A stretch of DNA of 64,000 nt from NCBI GenBank assembly GCA_033439685.1, contig JAUEDM010000003.1, forward strand, positions 3,378,001 through 3,442,000, read 5' to 3'. Position 1 is the stretch's first letter; each line of letters starts with the position of its first letter. Made by a program: the position numbers and the translations under genes. Under the pieces are notes generated by a model. The model saw only the letters and a list, made by a program, of their open reading frames with translations. It was not told the origin of the DNA and ran no database searches. Shown one piece after another: positions 24,501-36,011 of this stretch. The stretch is from Apodospora peruviana. Its lineage: Eukaryota; Ascomycota; Sordariomycetes; Sordariales; Lasiosphaeriaceae.

Positions 24501-25012
24501 GTCTGCGAGTGCCGGCTTCCATGTCGATCATCCAGATCAGACGGGATCCAGTTGTTCGGAGACGGCTGGCCGGTGTCAGTCAGTCTATATGCATATACGG
24601 ACCATGTATATATATCAGAACTCTGTGCTCTGTTTTTGTGTGTTTTATGTCTATCAACCGTACCCATGCTTCTTCTACTTGGGATCTGCGATAACAGAAA
24701 CCGGCTTACCCTGAAAACTCAAAACTCCAGAAATATCTTTCAGGTATCCGAGTGCTTCTGTTATGGTGATAGCGGGAAAAGAAAAGAAAATTCGAAAAAG
24801 ATCAAATCCATCTAATAAACTCATATGACCCTTTAAACGCCAATGGCTATGCGCCTTTTTGTGTTATGTCTTTCAGTTTTCTTGTTGGCTTCCAAAAATA
24901 ACCAACGGCACTGTCAAAACTTAGATATAACCTTTCCGTCCGCCCGCCCGCTCGAAACTCAATTTCCCCATTTCCCCCAAGCAGCAAGTCGAAACTCAAA
25001 CCAGCCAACTTT
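18511..25012. other. 6.5-kb gene-poor region between the LAMMER kinase and sideroflexin genes
   Basis: No open frame longer than about 120 codons occurs, and none shows a family motif or a convincing exon chain. The kinase promoter lies at the left and the 3' flank of sideroflexin at the right. The base composition does not become strongly AT-rich, so it does not look like RIP-degraded transposon sequence. A perfect 12-bp palindrome GTAGGTACCTAC is at 22546-22557. Long leaders or non-coding transcripts are possible but not visible. Confidence 0.5.
22546..22557. repeat. 12-bp palindrome GTAGGTACCTAC
   Basis: A perfect palindrome centred on GGTACC. It is one of a family of such elements found between genes in this window. 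Confidence 0.7.
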
Positions 25013-26343
25013 CTAAATCCCCCTGTTAAACACCACCATGCCCCCTTCTCCTCCCCTCCCCTCAAACTCCGCCTCCAGAGAATCCGCCCTCACCTTCTGG
25101 CGCTGCGGGAACGCCGCTAGCGCAAGCGGCAGCACCGCGTAGCTCGTCACGAGAATCAATCCCAGATTGACGGGCGTCGTGTACCGCGGGTTGCGCCGCA
25201 GCCAGTCGGCACTCTGGAGTCTGACCAAGATGAGCGGCGGGATCACCATGATGGGCGAGCTGTTGAGCACACGGCTGAGGGCCGTCTCGGCGACCGCCAG
25301 AGTCGCGGCCTTTTTGCTCTTGCCCAGGCTGGCTACTTCGCCCTTGCTGTCTCCCGAAGCAGTCTTGTCAGCAGGTTCGGACAGGACTGGGTAGACATCG
25401 ATCCCGGTACGCATCTCCTCGCCGCGCATGAGAAAGACGTTGAGAGCGCCGGCGCTGGCCACGGCGGCGAACGGTACGAGTCGGCCGAGGATCAGGCGGG
25501 TCGAGGGGGTGAGCTTCTTGAGGCGCGGGACAATGCTGTTGAGCCCGACGGCGACGGAGCAGGACGCGCCGACGGCGAGAAAATAGGACTGGGCGATCTT
25601 GGACCAGGATAGAGGCGAAGATTTGTTGGAGTTGGAGTAGTTGATGGCTACGTTGAGAGATTGGTTGGCGATTTGCCAGGCGACGGTGCCTTTGTTCTAA
25701 ACCGAGGTGAAGATGGGTGAGTTTGACATGGTCTGGGTAACGGAGAAAAAGGGTTGACAGAACTTACACCGAGACCGGGGGTCAACATGCCCGCTGTGAC
25801 GATCAGGTTGGACAGCACGAAGCAGGACATGCGGAAAGGAAGGAAGACCGGCTCCCCTGTGTCTGTTTTTTTATTGTACGTTGTGTAAGTTTTGACTGTG
25901 AGAGAGGTTTTTAAAACTGACTTAAAGGAGGTTGGCTGTCCTACCGGGATGAAGCGTAGAGTCAACAATCTTCTTGGCTTGCCATAGCTCGGGCGTCATG
26001 CTCTTGATCTGTCCGGTCTTGTATGCCACCAGCGTCTTTTTCGCCTGCTCAAGGCCGGTCTTGCCAACGAGGAGTGTCCTAAAGTAAACCAGTCCAGTTA
26101 GCGACCCTGGATAAGCCAGCGATGTAGTCCCCTTTCAGAACCGTCAGAACCGGACGATGCCGACTCCAAGCGCATCGTTGTGATACAAAGGAGACACACC
26201 GTAGTGTATATAAGTCCCATCGCCATTGAGCCTTCTCACCTCGGATCTGTGATGCCAGCCGTATGCCTCACTCGGCCCCAATACGTGGCGAGGTCATACT
26301 GAGACTCTGGGAGCGCCCGCGAACCGGGCAGAGAGGAAGACAT
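25013..26343 (-). CDS. Sideroflexin (mitochondrial serine/amino-acid carrier family, Fsf1-like)
   Basis: Four exons (26343-26240, 26078-25945, 25862-25768, 25696-25013) join to 338 residues, a normal sideroflexin length. The start is MSSSLPGSRALPESQYDLAT. The family signature HPDTGE lies at residues 78-83 and is itself split by an intron. It is followed by FLPFRMSCFVLSNLIVTAGM, NQSLNVAINYSNSN and the membrane segments typical of the family, then SSPIMVIPPLILVRL near the C-terminus. Sideroflexins sit in the inner mitochondrial membrane; animal members import serine for one-carbon metabolism. The first intron is 161 nt, the longest of the three. The gene is divergent from the MFS transporter gene with about 0.7 kb between start codons. 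Confidence 0.95.
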
Positions 26344-27048
26344 ATTCTTCTCTGAAGAGAAGACTGAGTCACCCCACCCTCTCTGTGTTCGTTTTGACTC
26401 TTGAGTTGCGGGGTGGACGAAGAGTTGTCGCTTCAGACAGGAATTGACTTTAATAGAGCAACTCCTTGGTCCTCAATGGCAGCTCTTCCCGGCCCAGTTA
26501 CAAGCAATCGCACCTCAAAAAATTGTCTGTCGCAAGGTGAACAAGGCGGTGAACATGGCGGGTTGATGAAACGGGTCTTGTCTTGATAAAAAGAGGCCGG
26601 TCTCGGTGATAGCACCAAAACAACCCCTGTGCTCCACCGACTGGCAGCGGCTTGCCACCAAGATGCGGGGAGGGCAGAGCTTACCCCTGGTTTCCTAGCT
26701 GACTCAGCATGCATTTGTGCTGCCCCAAAGCACCCAAAAGCTTGATTAACGATAGCAACTCCCGCCCGCCGCCGATGAGTGGCTCCAATGCCGATTCGGT
26801 CCATGAGAAACTTCGATGGCCGCTGCTCTTGTGAGATCCGGAAAGCCGCCGTGAAGGTCTGGGCTGCGGAATGTTATCGACTACAAGTCTAAACACCACA
26901 TAATAGCAGTCTTTCAACAATCATGTGAACACCCAACAGGGGAGTCGACAAACGATTTTCAATTGCCAAGTTAACTTTTGTATTTCTGTTTGACAAGCTC
27001 TGTACCTTTACATTTCTCATTGACATCATCATACCCAAAAAGATAACC
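26344..27048. promoter_or_regulatory. Divergent promoter between sideroflexin and the MFS transporter
   Basis: The two start codons are 705 bases apart, so both promoters must lie here or overlap. Pyrimidine-rich sequence precedes the MFS start. No specific site was assigned. Confidence 0.45.
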
Positions 27049-28984
27049 ATGGCCCCGCGGAACCGCGTCTTGCGCTTCCTGCCCTTCGCGGAGTCGACGA
27101 CCGCCCTCCAGGCCGTGACCTACCTGCTCGGTATTAGTCTCTTCAGTATCTCGTTCCTCGTCTTCCTCAACAGCAGCGTGTCCTTCGTCATCACCGACCT
27201 GATTGGCGTCAAGGATGGCGTCGGCGACATCGTCGGCACCCTTGGGTTTGTGGATGAGGTCGTCGCCCTGATCGCGTGCCCGGTCTGGGGCCTCGTGTCG
27301 GACCGCAGCGGCGTGCGCTACGTCGCCGTCGCCGGGTATGCTGTTATTGGCGTCGCCTTGTTCCTGTTTGTCCAGGCGCGTAACGTCTACCCGCAGCTGC
27401 TGCTGGCGAGGATTTTCTTTGCTGTCGGTGCCACGGCCGCGTAAGTTCCTATTTACTAACCTACCTTACACATACATACATGTCCCACAAGATACCACAA
27501 AACATCGGACGAAAGCTGATTTTGAGGATAGAGCAACAATGGTAACAGCCATCCTCCCATCCCTGACCGACGAGAACGAGACCCTCGCGGAAACCAACGG
27601 CGGTGCACCGAAACCACCCGGCCACCGACGAGACCCGCGACAGCGAGAAAGCATTACGCCGTCCATCGACTCGGAGGCGACCATCACGCCCGAAAGGTTC
27701 CGCAACAGCAGCAACAGCAACCACGGGAGCGAGGACGGCAACAGCAGCAGACCGGACGTGGGCAGCAGCAGGAGACCGGGAGGAGACAATAATAATACGA
27801 CGACGGGCAAACCATCGGCCCTGGCGGGCTACGTCGGGCTATTCACCGGCTGCGGCGCCCTGGTCGCGCTGTCGCTCTTCCTCCCTTTACCTGCGCGGTT
27901 CGGCCAGATCAGCGGCGTGACCTTGGGGGACGCGGTCAAGTACAGCTTCTACGTGGTCGGGAGTATCTCGCTGGCCGTCGCCGTGTGTGTGTTTTTCGGC
28001 CTGCGCGGGCTCAAGGGCGAGGAAGGCAAAGGTTGGCGCATGCTGTTTGGCCTACGAGGCGCAAACCTCGATGGTTCGGCCGCCGAAGGTCGGAAGGATG
28101 TCCTCCCCTACTGGCATCTGCTCAAGGACTCGGTCTGGCTGGGCTTCACCGACTCGGAGATTGCGCTCGGCTATTTGGGGGGGTTCGTCGCGCGCGCCTC
28201 GACCGTGGCGATCTCGCTGTTCATGCCGCTGTTTGTCAACGCCTTCTTCATCAGGAACGGCTACTGCCACGGATCGCCCAACGACCCGTCCCCCGAGCTC
28301 AAGAAGGAGTGTCGCCAGGCGTATGTGCTTGCGTCCATCTTGACGGGCGTCGCACAGCTCGTGGGGCTTATTTGTGCGCCGCTGTTCGGGTACCTGTCTA
28401 GTCGAGCCGGCGGGGTGAATTATCCGATCATCGTGGCCACCACGCTCGGGATGGTTGGGTACATCGCGTTCCCGCAGCTGGACAGTCCCGAGTACAAGGA
28501 CGTCAACGGGCGCGGAGGCGGTCCGGTGGTGTTTTTCTTTGCCGCCCTGATAGGGGTCAGCCAGATTGGCGCGATTGTGTGCAGCTTGGGGTCGCTGGGG
28601 CGAGGTGTCTTGAAGGTGGACATTGTGAATGTGCTGACGACCCCTGACGGTGACCAGGAGACGCTCGTAGAGGCGGTCGACGAGCCCAACGAGACGGCGC
28701 CGCTGCTGGAGAATCGTACGGTGCTTCCTGAAGATACTGTGTCGAGGGTCAGGCTCAAGGGCTCGGTCGCCGGCGTGTATTCGTGGTGTGGTGGCGCGGC
28801 GATTCTGTTGTTGACGAAGCTGGGAGGGTATCTGTTCGATACGTGGTCAACGGGCGCGCCGTTTTACCTCATGGCTGCGTTCAACGGGGTGTTGTTGCTT
28901 GCGAGCGTTGCGATTGATGTCGGCAGGGCTGCGGCTGCGCGGAGGAGGAGGAGAGGGTCGTTGAGGTTGACTGGTGAGTTGTAG
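27049..28984 (+). CDS. Major facilitator superfamily transporter
   Basis: Exon 1 (27049-27440) and exon 2 (27532-28984) join across a 91-nt intron to 614 residues. Exon 1 encodes hydrophobic segments (VTYLLGISLFSISFLVFLNS, ALIACPVWGLVSDRSGVRYV, AVIGVALFLFV). The GLVSDRSGVRYV stretch matches the MFS loop 2-3 motif (GxxxDRxGxR). After the fourth helix a long hydrophilic loop (rich in Asn, Ser and Arg, about residues 145-205) precedes more helices, then a second loop with DGDQETLVEAVDEPNETAPL and two final helices. The C-terminus is basic (ARRRRRGSLR). The substrate cannot be told from sequence. An open frame begins 95 bases before the donor in another phase, which is not used. The membrane it sits in (plasma or vacuolar) is unknown. 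Confidence 0.85.
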
Positions 28985-30006
28985 GTAGCTACAGCGTACG
29001 TACCGCCTGTTTGGCGGTGATGATTTGATGAGCTTCCATGGTCGGTGGGTATACTAAGATTACTAAAAGCAATCAATGATGAATACATGGGGTTTTCTCA
29101 CTTTCCAGGTTGCTCCGTCTGACATTCATGACATCTCTTTAGGTACCTAGGTTTGTGGTCCTGTGGTGGCCAGCCTTTGCAGGATATATCTCCTGAACTA
29201 CCATTGGGGGAATCTATATATGGTCGAGACATTCTCGCCGTCAGCTTGATATCTAGGTACGTATGCATTCTGTCCCTTGCTCAGATTGCAACGTACGAAA
29301 CTGCCCGGGCTGGTCTGAGAGAGCACTTGTAACCTGGGCAGGCAGACAGAAAGGGGGTCTGGAAGAAGGCAGGGAAACCAGACTTGGCAGTATTAAATCA
29401 ACAGTGAGGGAAGGAAGACAGCCGGCTAGGGTCATATAGAGAATGACAGCGAGATGGATAGCTAAGGTACCCAGGGATCATTATCACACAGAGTTTCTGC
29501 CCGCTGGTATTCAGTGTCAACACAGTCAAGACAATGATGACGAGTAATAGTAAAGAAATCTCAATTCGGAAAAAAGTCCAGATGAAAAAGTATGTATTCC
29601 CCCCTTTTCTTTCCCTTTGCTCTTCATTCTCTTCTTCCTCCATCCACACACACCACTCACAAGAACGAACCGGAATAGCGGGTCGCCAAACAAGATAGGT
29701 ATGCCCCTATTGGTCAAGATATTGGTGCCACCGAGAAGTGCGTGATATGCAACCCAAAGAACACCGAGACCGCATGCTGGCTAACTTTTTTGTTTTGTTT
29801 TCCCACCTGCCTGCACCTAGTCCATCCACCTCCCTATCTTTGTAAAATTGCCAGCCGCCCGTAGTAGTTGCACGAGAGAACAAAAGAAGTATTGCCCCAT
29901 CTGAAAACCACCAAACCAAAGCTAATCAAATCGAAGAGAGAGGAAAAACGTAATCATTGTTGCGGCCGCCTATTCCTTCTGTTCCATGATTCCATCATGG
30001 TAAAGC
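28985..30006. other. Convergent intergenic region, MFS gene and Stm1-like gene
   Basis: The 3' flanks of converging genes meet here. A palindromic AGGTACCTAGG element lies at 29141-29151. No gene or RNA was recognised. Confidence 0.5.
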
Positions 30007-31357
30007 TTATTTACCCAGGCTGGGGAAGGCCGACTCGTCGTTGGGGTTGACGGCGGAGCGAGCAGCGGGGGCGCCGCCCTCGGCGCCGCCACGTCCGCGG
30101 TTTCCACCACGGAACTCGCCGCGAGGAGCGCCACGGCCACGGCCGCCGCCACGGGCACCGTCGCCACGTCCGCGTCCACCACCGCCACGGCCGCCACGGT
30201 CGCCACGGTCGCCGCCCCGGGTGCGCTCGGGCTCAACATAGCGCTGGTCGATCTCGACGACCTGCTTGGTCTTGCGCTCCCTCTCGCGCTTGGCCTTGCC
30301 GCCGGTGCCGGCGAAGTAGTCCTCATCCTCCTCCTTGACGAGGGGCTTGGCGTTGGCCCACTTCTTGTTCTCCTTGATGCCCTCGTTGGCCTGGCGCAGG
30401 CGAAGGGCAGCCTCGGCCTCGAGAGCGGCCTTCTTCTCGGCCTGCTGGGCGACGTAGTCGGCGTAGGAGATGTGCTTGTCCTCTTCCTCCTCGGGGACCT
30501 CAGCGGCGGCATCTTCGGCGACGGCCTCCTTCTGCTCGGTCTGGGCGATCTCTTCGCCGGCCTGCTCGTCCTTCAGCTCGGCATTGCCCTCGGTGGCGCC
30601 CCATGACTGGGCAGCCTGCTTCTCGGATCCGCCACTAGAGACATTGTAAGGTCGTGTTCTGCTTTGGAAGACACTGCGAAGAGCGGTGAAAAGGCTTACC
30701 CGGGAACTGATCTGGAGTGGCGTTCACCTTCCTGTCGAGAGTGTCTAGCACCGCGACCTGTGAGGTCATGATCAGTATTTGAAGATGGTGAGGTTGATGG
30801 CGGTCTGGCATAGCTCACCTCCACGGCCACGAGCATCACGACCACCCCGGGCACCGCCACGGGGAGCCTCATCGGCGGGCTTGCTGCGGTTGCGGTCGCT
30901 GCCAGCGTTGCGATCGCGGAAGGCTGTCACGACAAAAGACTTGTCAGCAAAATGATTCAAAGGCAAGGTCTGGTGGGTGACGTACCGGCCTCGTTACCGC
31001 TCGCACCACCACGACGGCTGCCGCCGGTGGTGACAGGAGCCTTGGCAGGAGCTAGGCCATCGGTGTTGCGCTTCGTGGTATGGGTAGATGTCTTGTCGAC
31101 GGTCTTCACGGGGCCCGAGGGAACGTCCGAGTCCGGGTCATCGTTACCTGTGGTTGCGATATGTGTCAGTTGTGCAATTCCTTTTCGACATTCGAATTTT
31201 TGTTTGGCGTCGTTGGCTCCATGGATAGGTATGGTGGAAGGTAGGTGGACCAACCGAGAAGCTCGTAAAGGTTCTATATGTTTCAAAAAATTGTCGAGTC
31301 AGTTGATTGATTCTCCCAATGGCAATGGATCTTCCGTACCTTTGAGGCGACCGACAT
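30007..31357 (-). CDS. Stm1-like / HABP4-SERBP1 family RNA- and ribosome-binding protein
   Basis: Six exons (31357-31340, 31273-31255, 31147-30986, 30923-30819, 30757-30700, 30634-30007) join to 329 residues. The first two exons are only 18 and 19 nt and give MSVASKNLYELLGNDDPDSD, which resembles the start of fungal Stm1-type proteins. Next come a basic Arg/Gly segment, RHSRQEGERHSRSVPGG with the following SWG (HABP4/PAI-RBP1-like), and an acidic helical region. Then follow a Lys-rich segment (KKWANAKPLVKEEDEDYFAG), RGG boxes (DRGGRGGGGRGRG) and the end ESAFPSLGK. Family members sit in the mRNA channel of idle 80S ribosomes and bind RNA. All five introns are 61-107 nt with GT-AG ends and phases that fit. 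Confidence 0.93.
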
Positions 31358-32437
31358 CTTGTCGCCGTGCTTTATCGCCCTTCAAGGCGTAGGTTGTCGG
31401 CGCGCCAAAAGCTCCGGTGAGGAGGGTGAGCAATTCGATGGATGAAAGCTCGCGCTTTTAGCAGGACCTGCCCCGGTGAAATGCGCTGGGTTCGTTACGA
31501 CGACGGTGAGAGGTGTCGTGTCGTGTCGGCTTTGTGTCGTGACAAGGCCGGGAAAGATTTTGTCGATTTTGGCTAGCACCAACTTAGTGAAGCACAGGCC
31601 CTGTGCCTGCCCTGTTGCCAGCTGCCCTTGCTCCCCCAGTGCCAATTGTGCCAATTCCGGTCTCTGGGCAGGTTCTGCACGGACCACCTGTGTACCCTGG
31701 CGCCCCACTTTCTGGGTCAAACAGACAAACACCACTCGCCAGCCACGTCTCGGCGAACCCCATGTTTTAGCTATTTTCGCAGAAATTCAAGTGCGTTGCT
31801 GTTATTCCTTGTTTAGGGCTTCTTGTGTGCCGGTCAGCTTGACGTTGTCGGGACAAACAGCAAACAGACATCAGCCGATATCAACAATCAACATCAACGC
31901 TGACATTCACAAAGACTGGCAATTTATTTGGCATGAATCATTGTAGGAATGACTCCCCGACTGCTAGCTAGCAATTAAAAAAATTATTTACAGAAATCGA
32001 GTAACGCAAGAGAGTTCAGTAAACTACCTTACAGGAGTACACACTTCATCTTTCTCACTGGCATGAATATCTGTTCACGACTGAGGGACGACTGAGGGAT
32101 ATCATTCATTTTATCATAGCTTGCATCAAGGTAGATAGGTACTTTAATACCTGGAAGTATAGGTTGTTTTGATTGCCCCCGGTAGGAGACACCGCGTCTC
32201 CATGAGGTGACACTTGCATCATAGAAGCCCCGAAGCATCTCGTCACTTGAACGTTCTCCTTACAACATAAACATGTACCGGTAATATCATGTGCCCCGGC
32301 CTAGATGTTCCAGGACATGATTGGTAGGCCGTGCTGTAATTGACGTTGCCCCGTCATCCCAACCTGCTCAACTTCACCCTAATAACCCGCCTCATCTACA
32401 CCAACCTACTTATACCCCTTTCGCTCTCGACACAAAT
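31358..32437. other. Intergenic, Stm1-like gene promoter to 5S rRNA
   Basis: This holds the promoter of the Stm1-like gene and the 5' flank of the 5S gene. Open frames here are short and have no signature. Confidence 0.5.
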
Positions 32438-32554
32438 ACATACGACCATAGGTACTGGAGAACTTGGGATCCCGTCCGCTCTCCCTAGATAAACCAGTGA
32501 CCGCCAGACCAGTAGTTGGTCGGTGACGACCAGCGAATCCCTGGTGTTGTATGT
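32438..32554 (+). rRNA. 5S ribosomal RNA (single dispersed copy)
   Basis: The 117-nt sequence starts ACATACGACCATAGGTACTG and ends with the matching GTATGT, followed by a T5 run that suits RNA polymerase III termination. It contains the internal-control and loop regions of fungal 5S (GGGATCCCGTCCGCTCTCCC, GGTGACGACCAGCGAATCCC). Terminal helix I closes (ACATAC with GTATGT). Helix IV closes with seven pairs including TGGTCG and CGACCA around GTGA. Compared with the Neurospora alpha type as I recall it, two single bases are missing and helix II has changed on both strands (GGTACTGG with CCAGTGACC), so pairing is kept. Dispersed single 5S genes are known in filamentous ascomycetes. Confidence 0.93.
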
Positions 32555-33027
32555 TTTTATCTTCATTTTTGATAATCACCCCCTTTTGACTGTCCTTCTT
32601 CCCACTATCTAATTAATGTAAACAGCACAACAGAATAACACGATTACTACTACATCTTCAGTTTTGTCCCGGGGGTTATTAAGTAGACAAGAAGAACGAA
32701 GTAATTACCATCCCTTTTACCCCTGTGCTTACATCACCCTCTATGATATCAAAGGTAACTATGAGCTACACGCAACCTAACTGTCTCCCTACCCGAGGGT
32801 ACATCATGTCTCACCCACCGGGGACTTACACCGTTACACGCTTACAAAAGCCAGACAGACACCTGTACTAGCAAGACGACGGACATACGCTCTGACTACC
32901 TCTCAACCTTACCTAAGGTATGCAGGTGGTACTCTCGTGCCCACACTTATGTACCCGGCGAACTGGTAAGGAATGCCTTCAAATCCACCCAAACCTTGCC
33001 TCAAAACTCAACAAATCGAACAAACAA
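32555..33027. other. Spacer between the 5S rRNA and tRNA-Pro genes
   Basis: A 473-base spacer with no gene. It contains the 5S terminator T-run and AT-rich sequence upstream of the tRNA. Confidence 0.5.
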
Positions 33028-33138
33028 GGGCCGCTGGTCTAGTGGTATGATTCTCGCTTAGGGACAGTTCGTTAGGACCGTTAAACAACCTGAGCAATTT
33101 CCTGCGAGAGGTCCCGGGTTCAATCCCCGGGTGGCCCC
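33028..33138 (+). tRNA. tRNA-Pro (anticodon AGG) with 39-nt intron
   Basis: The acceptor stem GGGCCGC (33028-33034) pairs with GTGGCCC (33131-33137), with C as discriminator at 33138. The A-box region is TGGTCTAGTGG. The anticodon stem CTCGC/GCGAG holds loop TTAGGG plus T, giving anticodon AGG at 33060-33062. The canonical intron position, one base after the anticodon, carries 39 nt (33064-33102). The T-arm is CCGGG-TTCAATC-CCCGG. Removing the intron gives a 72-nt tRNA very like other eukaryotic tRNA-Pro(AGG). It decodes CCU and, after inosine modification, CCC. Confidence 0.96.
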
Positions 33139-36011
33139 TGATAATCAGACAAGAGAGGATTTCCAACGATCCTCTCCTCCTGTACCTTTTTTCCTTCCTT
33201 TTTCTCTCTCTCCACTTCGATCGAGTCTGGATCTATGTAGGTGGAGCTTTTCATCTGTGCGTATAGGTAAGGTAGTGGAGAAACGAAAGAGGGTCCGTCC
33301 GTTTATGATGGATGGGGTTGACAAGATGACTCCTGACATGTTAAGAATAGCGGGTATGTATGAATATGTAATATATAAACGACAAATTGCATGGTATGGT
33401 GATAGTTGAGCTTGAATGAGAGTACCGTAGGCAAGGTACCTAGTGTGACAAAAGCAAACAAAGAGCTGGTCGGCCGGTGCTCCTCCAAACCGGCTGGGTT
33501 GGCCGTTTTGCTGAGACATCTTCTTCAAGTACCTACCTACCTGCCAAACAATGCAAGAAAATGTGATGCAATGAGTTGAAAGTTCAAGAATAGGATAATT
33601 ACCTAATTACCTCAGCTATCAGAAGAACTTGGGTTGGAAGAGCATTTTGCTCTCGTTATTGTCCGCCCTGAATTACCCCTTTATTACCTAAGTGGGCTTG
33701 TCTTATTGGCTTCTTCTTTCCTCCCTTGAGCGGCGGCCCGGGATGCGAGAGGACGGAGTCGGTACTCACGGTTAACTTCGGTACTGGACGACGGCGGCTC
33801 TGGCCCCGGGCCGTGTCTGACCTTTCTCTCTCTCTATGTATATGTGTTCGTGGGGTGTCGTTTTCCGACGCTATTACGTACGAGTCCTGAAGTGAAGTGA
33901 TAGATTTGCTAGTCTGGGCTATGGAATACTTGGGGCGAGGATGAGTTTGTAACACGTTAGACTGCCTCTCACCAACTTTCACTATCATCATGCTGTTTGT
34001 ATACACATGCTTAAGCCAGTCAGTCCAGGAAATATCTAAATGTATATCATTAGTTAACTATATAGATATGTGTACCCATTAGATACCGCCAATCAACGTC
34101 AATGAGACCTATCCACCTACCTTTTCCTAACACAATCTTACCTACCGTGCCTTCATATCCTCCTCCGCCAGACTCATCAACAACACACCATACATCATGA
34201 CCTCCCTCCTCTTTCTCCTACTTGGTCCAAAAGAACTAAAGAGAAATGCATACAAAACAAACCCCCAAGACGAAAATGAAAGGAAAACAGGAGCAAGAGA
34301 AGGGGTAAGAATATGAAACAAGAAAAGTCCAAGTTTGAATTCGAGATGATGCTAGAAGAAGAAAGGAAGAAGGGATGATTGGGACCAATCGAAAGATCAC
34401 CGAGAAAATAGAGAAAGAGACAAGCCACCACATCATCTTCATCAGCAGCGTTAATCATTACCGGTACTTAGATGGAAGAAACAAGGAGAGATAAGAGCTC
34501 CGCTACAACTGGAAATGCCTACCGGCCGGAAAAAGAGATAATAGTGGAAAGTAGTAGATGAGTATAAAGGGCTGGTTGGACAGGTGGTTCAACGTGCACA
34601 CACATACACACATGACGACTATCATCTCACGTAGTAATAAGGAAAAGCCCGATATGTTTAGGAAAACAAACATGTAGAAGGAAAAGAGGGAAAGAAGGGG
34701 AATTTTCATATTTTCTTCTTCCTCCCATGCGCTGCCCGTCGGCCAGCCAACCGTTGCCACCCTGATCCGTCGAGAAGTGACAGAGTCCAGCAGCGGACAG
34801 ACAGGTAGCTCTCGTTGGCTAGATACCGACGGTTGATGTCGAAGTTGCTACGCCATATACAACAAACTGTATGTTCACAACTCACTGCTGACGTGGGTGT
34901 GCTGACTGACTGGCTGGCTGGCTGGCAGTCGTGGCGGTGACGCGGTGACGCGGTGACGAGTTGATACACCCCTTCCCTCCACTCCGTCGCCGTCTTTGGG
35001 GGCCGTATGCGTGTAAAGGCGACGCCGCAGCGCGTGATGGCGTGGTTGTCCGGTCGAAATCCACCAAGATTGTGCCAAACAGACCGGCGTGCCATTTAGA
35101 AAGAGCAAAACTTTTGTTGCTGGTGTCGTCCCAGCAAGATGTTGTACAAAAACCAATGTCCCCAATCCAAACAATCCAAAAAAACCAAAAAGCAAGGCAA
35201 AGCCACCACCTCCAGACCATTGGGTATATCATCTTCTTTTCTAAAAAATAAACAAAAGCTTTTGAAGTTGCGCTGCCCAAAGACTAATGTTGTTGAAAAA
35301 CGGAAGTGCGGCGATACTCTCTAGGAAGAGATTCCGAACGCTGTGGCGAGAAGAGATGAGACGACAAACAGCAGATGATGCGGAAATTGAGCCTCTGTAT
35401 GCTTGTTGCTTGTTGCTGTTGCTGTCCTGCCGTGCGCGCGCCCAATGCAAATGCTTTCCGGGGTATCTTAATAAGTTGATTTCCGCCATCCCGCGCGCCG
35501 TGCCGATTTTGGAAATTTTGTTGCTGAAAAAATGGTCCAGGTCTCCTTTCTTATTGCTCCTCCTCCTCCTTATTATTTCTTATTAAAAACCAAACTATTC
35601 CGTAGGCTATGCTTGTCGTTGTTGCTTAATGATCTTCCTTCCTCTGCAGCTATCTACCAGTGCAGCTTGCCACTGGAACTCGTTCCGACTAAACATCCCA
35701 GACAGCTGCTTTGCGAGGTGCGTCTCTCCGGTCGAGAACAGATGGGCATTGGAGTGTCGATTCCAATTCTTGCTCCCCTCCATAGTCTTTGATCAAGAGA
35801 AACACAGCAGAGGAAGGTAGGCGTTGACATGTACAGTCCAATACCGGCAAGCTGTGACTGTAATGTCAACAATCTTGGTGATTTAAAGGTAACGATGACA
35901 ACCGCACCATGGTGCCTAACCACCCCTTTCCCCTGCTAGCGAACCTCGACCAACGACAGGGAAGTGACCGCTCCAGCTGCCTCGACCTCGGGCAGAACAG
36001 CCGTGAATCGC
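33139..36011. other. 2.9-kb region between tRNA-Pro and the bZIP gene
   Basis: Only short open frames without family signature were seen on either strand. The stretch 35100-35600 is rich in A and T runs. The 3' UTR of the bZIP gene should lie at the right end. A CTACC repeat element is at 33529-33543. Confidence 0.45.
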
